A stretch of DNA of 12,022 bases, taken from positions 188,264 through 200,285 of the forward strand of contig NQMI01000089.1 in NCBI GenBank assembly GCA_002270565.1, written 5' to 3'. The first letter of the stretch is position 1; each line of letters begins with the position of its first letter. Below are positions 7,951 to 12,022 of the stretch, one piece after another. The notes under the pieces are model-generated. The model was not told the origin of the DNA, made no database searches, and worked only from the letters and a program-made list of their open reading frames with translations. This DNA comes from Stenocarpella maydis (lineage: Eukaryota > Ascomycota > Sordariomycetes > Diaporthales > Diaporthaceae). A program made the translations under genes and the position numbers.

Positions 7951-8428
7951 GAATAAAGCTTTTAATAAGTTCCCTTATATAAATCTAATAAATATATATA
8001 ATAGCCTTATTAATAGCTAATTAATTAGCCTTAAGGTTTTCCTTCTCTTAACTTACTAAGTAATTTATAAATTTGGGAATGAAATTCTAAAGTATTATAT
8101 AAGTATATATAAAGCTAATTTATTATTTAATACTATATTTAGGTATAGGACATCTAATAATCTTTTATTTCCTTTTTAATGCCTTAAATGTCTTTTTAAT
8201 AATGATATAAAGTTAAATNCTTATTATATATATATATTTAAAGAAAAATTATTATCTAATACTTAAATAATAAGTACTAAATATTATAAAGGTTTATATA
8301 CTCCTTAAGCTAAACTATTAGCCTTTTAAAGACTTCTATAGCATTTTAGGTATATTATAGAATCATATTATATTATTATTGAGGAGTCTATTAACTAACT
8401 TATTTACGAGAGGTAGTCTATTATTAAT
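7951..8428. other. AT-rich RIP-degraded tract
   Basis: No reading frame, repeat or RNA gene could be supported. One ambiguous base lies at 8219. The tract ends sharply at 8428, where a balanced-composition island begins. Confidence 0.6.
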
Positions 8429-8467
8429 TGTTAAACGGAACCGCTCAGCAGGGCGTTGGTACTCCGT

Positions 8468-8542
8468 GCAAGGAGTTACCCTAGACTTCGTTGTAAGGAG
8501 TTACCCTAGACTTCCTAGCAAGGAGTTACCCTAGACTTGCGA
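8468..8542 (+). repeat. Three 25-bp tandem repeats
   Basis: Three adjacent 25-bp units share the core AAGGAGTTACCCTAGACTT and differ only at position 2 and the last four bases. Such short tandem arrays upstream of a TATA box often multiply a factor-binding site. Confidence 0.95.
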
Positions 8543-8869
8543 GTCAGGCGATTTTCGCTAAGTACGCCCAGTGCGTGCGTGACGCAAGATGAGTTTGGTG
8601 GCCGTGAGTCGATTATTTTGGCCTGCATTTGCACCTTAATTCAGACCTCTGCATTACCCTTATTTCTTACCCAAAAAGTATATGACTTAGTGCATTGGAT
8701 AGCCTGATTTCTGAAGTTTGTATGTACTTAATTTGGGCATTGCTAGGGCTATGGTTGGCTGGCTGCTTGGAACCAAAGATGGTGTGTTGGAAGGGCGAAT
8801 TTTCCGGCATTTGCAAATTTGCACCAGAGCCGACCGCAGCGTGCCCAGGGGTGAGACGACGTCGGAGGG

Positions 8870-8876
8870 TATATAA
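8870..8876 (+). promoter_or_regulatory. TATA box followed by hairpin
   Basis: TATATAA is followed closely by a perfect 6-bp stem, GGGCTT (8880-8885) and AAGCCC (8890-8895), with a 4-nt loop. Transcription would begin about 25-30 bp downstream of the TATA, near 8900. Confidence 0.5.
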
Positions 8877-9000
8877 GGAGGGCTTACAGAAGCCCAACTT
8901 AATTCAATACAAAGTTGTCCAGACCACTGTCAATTGTCCGAATTCGCCTCAGGGCACCACACTGCGACCCTGCCGAAACACACGCTGAACTGAATGCTAT

Positions 9001-9964
9001 TTTATAGCACAAATTCATCAGATTAATATTACTACCTAGAATCATTAATACCTAATACTAAGCCCTTTATTAATAGTTAAGATGTTTATCTTTCTCTTTA
9101 ATATATAGTAATACTATATAAATAGTAGTTAAAAAGCATGCTCTTTAAGTAAGGACCTCCTTTTAGAGTTATGAAATGACAGTATATATAAATATATATA
9201 TATATATATATACTAACAAGCCATATATATAGATTTCTATATATTAGTAATATTAAGAAAGAAACTAGTTATATAATGAATATTAAATAAATATCATTCT
9301 ATAGAATATAATTTAGTAATTAAAATACCATATTTGTTATATTTTCCATTAAATCTTAGCTAATTATGATCACTTTAATAGCTGAAATTTAAAATTTAAG
9401 CTTTTGACCTTTTTTTATATCTAATATATTAGTTTCCTTATAACTCAGAGATTTATACAATAATTAATAAAATATTTAACAGAAATTAGAAAACATTTCT
9501 CTATATAATAGTATTTCTCTTATATTTATTACGTTATTTCCCGACTGTTTAATACCCTTGTTAGTAATAATTATATATATATATATATATGTATATATTA
9601 TAATTTTATATATATAAGGGGTCTTATATATTATGTATATATATATTATTATTATTATAACTCTACCTTTTTCATTACTAACTTTACTACTTTACTACAT
9701 TACTAGTAGTAATAGGTATTTATTAGCTTTAATATAGCCTAATAAGCCCTCTTTATAAGTAATGAAGTCTTATACTACATTCTATATTATACTTATACTA
9801 CCTATTTCAATATAGTATAGAAAATATAATATAGGTAGTAAAATCTTATTAATTAATACTAAATACGGCTAGTTATAATATAAGATTATATTAAGATAAG
9901 GAGTATATGCTCAGATATAGTATAGATATATATATCTAAAAAAGTCCTCTCATATACTTAAAAC
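9001..9964. other. AT-rich tract with TA microsatellites
   Basis: No gene is seen. TA dinucleotide runs lie at about 9189-9212 and 9571-9590. A 10-bp inverted repeat, TACTACCTAT (9796-9805) with ATAGGTAGTA (9831-9840), is present. The rest resembles the other RIP-degraded tracts. Confidence 0.65.
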
Positions 9965-10130
9965 ACTGCTAATTGAGGACTAGTCTCAATGCCAAGACCG
10001 TAACGGCACCCTCAAAAACACCCGTGGAAGTTATACGCCACACTGCCCTCGGTTGCCCTTCCACCATTCCTTCTCAGGAGGGAAGGTAAACTTAGCAACT
10101 CACATCTGCAAGAAGATATGTCTATAACAG
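9965..10130 (+). pseudogene. Orphan exon-like fragment of balanced composition
   Basis: A small GC-balanced island carries a 38-codon plus-strand frame from 9973 to a TAA at 10087. It reads LNAKTVTAPSKTPVEVIRHT (about 9985-10044) and then ALGCPSTIPSQEGR. The frame ends exactly where AG/GTAAAC (donor at 10086) could start an intron. A 24-nt block at 10038-10061 matches the reverse complement of 6035-6058 with one mismatch, and both are open in the same frame (HTALxCPS). It looks like an exon fragment of an unidentified gene, copied or stranded among transposons. I do not recognise the protein. Confidence 0.4.
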
Positions 10131-10320
10131 ACCTCTTACTAATATATAATTTAGAAAGAACTTAGCCTTTATGTTTAGTTTGCTTTCTAAGTAATAACTA
10201 TAAAATTATATAGTATAAAGTAAGATTAAATCTATTAATTACTAAGCTGAAAGAATAAAAGTCTTATAATAAAGCTATTACTAATATACCTAGCCTATTT
10301 TTATTATATTATATATTTAC

Positions 10321-10458
10321 TCCCTCCTAGGTATAAGGGTCAGTAAAGGCCTTAATTATTCTTCTAAAACTATATTCCATTTAATTATAGCTATTTACTA
10401 GCTAAACTATATATTACTTTTTAAGATATTTACTATTTAGTAAATATTCTTTAAGAAC
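10321..10458 (-). repeat. Dispersed gag-like repeat, copy 3 (inverted)
   Basis: On the minus strand this runs from GTTCTTAAAGAA to CCTAGGAGGGA and aligns with 4117-4260, with most differences being transitions plus a small deletion in the middle. It reads MEYSFRRIIKAFTDPYT next to a Trp- or Gln-derived stop, parallel to copy 1. The homology continues upstream (minus sense) to about 10495, matching the flank of copy 2. Confidence 0.6.
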
Positions 10459-10495
10459 TTTTATAGTTTTTCTTTTTTTTAGAAATATCTTTTTA

Positions 10496-12022
10496 ATTTT
10501 TAACTTTTTATCTTTTAAGGTTTAAAATTATTTAAAATGACCTGTATAGCTTTCTAAATCGATTACCAATATATTAATCTTAGCTTACAAAGAGTATTTA
10601 CCTATTATACTTTAATATAGTTTACTAGTAATCGGACTATATTAGTAGGCAAACTAAATATATAATATTTCTTAATTTTTATTGACTTTAGTACCTACCC
10701 ACAGCTAAATAGTTAATAAAAGTTAGTATTAATTAATGCTAAATATACTTAATTATTTATTTCTAATTAATTTCATTAATTTGAAGGCATTAATAACGAT
10801 ATATTACTAATTTAAACAAGCTAACCTTTCATAAAAACTAGTATTTTATTTTAATTAATACTGACTTTACTTTTACAATCTCGATTTACCATAAAATACT
10901 CATATATATATATTTAAACTAATTAATATTAAGTGAGCTAAATTTATTATAATATAATTAAAATTTAATTTATTAAGTTTTGTTTTCTCTTTCTGATATA
11001 TTTATCTATTATACTTGGCCCTAATATAGTTAGTATTATATTATTTACTTAATTTACTATAAAATACCTCCTTAATAGTATTACTAATTTTACTGGCAAG
11101 CTATTTTCCATTTTTCTTTTTTTAATTATTACCTAAGTTTCCTTAATACTAAGTACCCCTTTAAGCTATGCTTAAATCCTTTTAACCTTTTTAAAAACAA
11201 CTTTATTGATTATTACTTATATATCCTTTATTATTTAATTCATAGCCATTAGAATTGATATAAGAAATCTACTTTAATATAAGAAGGCTATTTTAATATA
11301 TAAAAGTCTTACATTTAATAGAGCTTAATGTTTTAATAATTTATTAAGTAAAAATAAATAACTAAATATAGTTAATATTAATTAGTATTAATATTTATCA
11401 ATTATTTAGCTTTGAATAAGTCTTAACGTTAATAAAAGTTAATAAATATTATAATATTAATTTATATATTAAAATAATTTACTAATTGATAAACTATTAC
11501 AAGTTTTCTATTATTTCTTAAATTTCTAAATAGCTTAAATAATTAAGACTAATTTATCTTTCCAAAATATAAAATACGTATTATTCGTATAAAATCGTAG
11601 TATATTAAGGATGTAAATTAGTAAGGATGTATAAAAATAATATAAAATTTAAAAATATATTTTATATTAAAACAAGGCTATTTTATACAAAGTTTAATAC
11701 TTTTTAGCCCTATTATACTTTCTTTAACTACTTTAAATTTATAAATTTAGTTTAAAAGAAGTAAATAAGTATTGTTAGTATTAATTAATGCTAATTTATA
11801 TTAGATATCTAGCCTTAAATAGGTACTAAGGTAGCTTAACTTTAGTAAATTTACTAATAACTAGGTGATTTTTAATACTTTATATTATAATATTTTAAAT
11901 CAAATTATTTATATTTTAATTAAATAGGTATTTACGATATTATATATTATAAGCGGTTTTAATTATAACTATTTAAAAAGAATTATTTAGTCTTCTTATC
12001 TTATAAAATTAATTTAAGTTAA
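10496..12022. other. Long AT-rich RIP-degraded tract to the window end
   Basis: About 1.5 kb with dense stops in all frames and abundant TTAATTAA-, CTTAAT- and TAGC-like words. I found no readable relic, terminal repeat, RNA gene or simple repeat beyond short TA runs. It presumably continues the third repeat family on the minus strand, but homology could not be followed by eye. Confidence 0.6.

Larger units (their letters stand above)
8429..9000 (+). mobile_element. LTR-like promoter island (candidate solo LTR)
   Basis: This is about 570 bp of near-normal composition inside RIP-degraded DNA. It opens with TGTTAAACGG, has three 25-bp tandem repeats near its left end, a good TATA box at 8870-8876, and a hairpin just downstream, followed by GC-rich sequence fading into AT-rich DNA after 9000. 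That order (TG start, upstream repeats, TATA, R-like region) fits an LTR of a gypsy-like element. The right edge is unclear; a degraded end near 9057 (CCTAATA) is possible. The 97-codon plus-strand frame at 8695-8988 spans the TATA box and shows no family motif, so it is not called. A promoter fragment of a lost gene is the alternative. Confidence 0.4.

Noticed and set aside
8468..8542. Possible CRISPR-like array
   Set aside because: The three units are directly adjacent with no unique spacers, and the host is a fungus.
8695..8988. Plus-strand 97-codon frame starting MDSLISEVCMYLIW
   Set aside because: It runs through a TATA box and hairpin and has no recognisable domain; more likely chance within a promoter or LTR.
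1..12022. Mitochondrial origin because of the very high AT content
   Set aside because: The one gene has GT-AG spliceosomal introns and normal codon use, and the AT excess follows the RIP dinucleotide pattern in transposon relics.

Overview
The window looks like nuclear DNA of a filamentous ascomycete (Pezizomycotina). About four fifths of it is extremely AT-rich. In these tracts CA/TG dinucleotides are rare, TA is very common, and most surviving C or G sits in CT, AG, AGCT or CTAG contexts. That is the footprint of repeat-induced point mutation (RIP, C-to-T mainly at CpA on both strands). Three islands of ordinary composition interrupt it: about 4735-6195, 8429-9000 and 9965-10130. No tRNA, rRNA or CRISPR array was seen.

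Left part (1-4735): this is a graveyard of retrotransposons. A compact LTR element lies at 791-2306, with two LTRs of about 172 bp (TGTGAT/TATAAT start, ATTACA end), a purine-rich tract before the 3' LTR, and a single reading frame between them. That frame carries a gag-type zinc knuckle and about 20 RIP-type stops. No protease, reverse transcriptase or integrase follows, so it looks like a gag-only, non-autonomous element. From about 2440 to 3955 a second, different element keeps a gag-to-protease relic: a proline-rich start, a CCHC knuckle whose four ligand codons have all become Tyr codons, and an aspartic-protease DTGA motif mutated to NIGA. A third repeat family follows, with gag-like segments at 4117 and 4412 and an inverted copy at 10321-10458.

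The one intact gene (minus strand, 5872 to 4915) encodes a 249-residue HAD-IIB phosphatase resembling phosphomannomutase, closest in its motifs to bacterial-type proteins. It needs two introns (5577-5471 and 5361-5261) to be read, and all four HAD motifs are then in frame. Its upstream 300 bp is also unmutated. Part of that upstream DNA matches, in inverted orientation and with conserved reading frame, a small orphan island at 9965-10130.

Right part (6195-12022): mostly RIP-degraded DNA with two unrecognised coding relics (6241-6807 plus, 7660-7950 minus), microsatellites, an LTR-like promoter island (8429-9000: three 25-bp tandem repeats, TATA box, hairpin), the orphan exon-like island, and a long tract without recognisable features to the end. 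The single gene appears to work alone; the rest is transposon debris.
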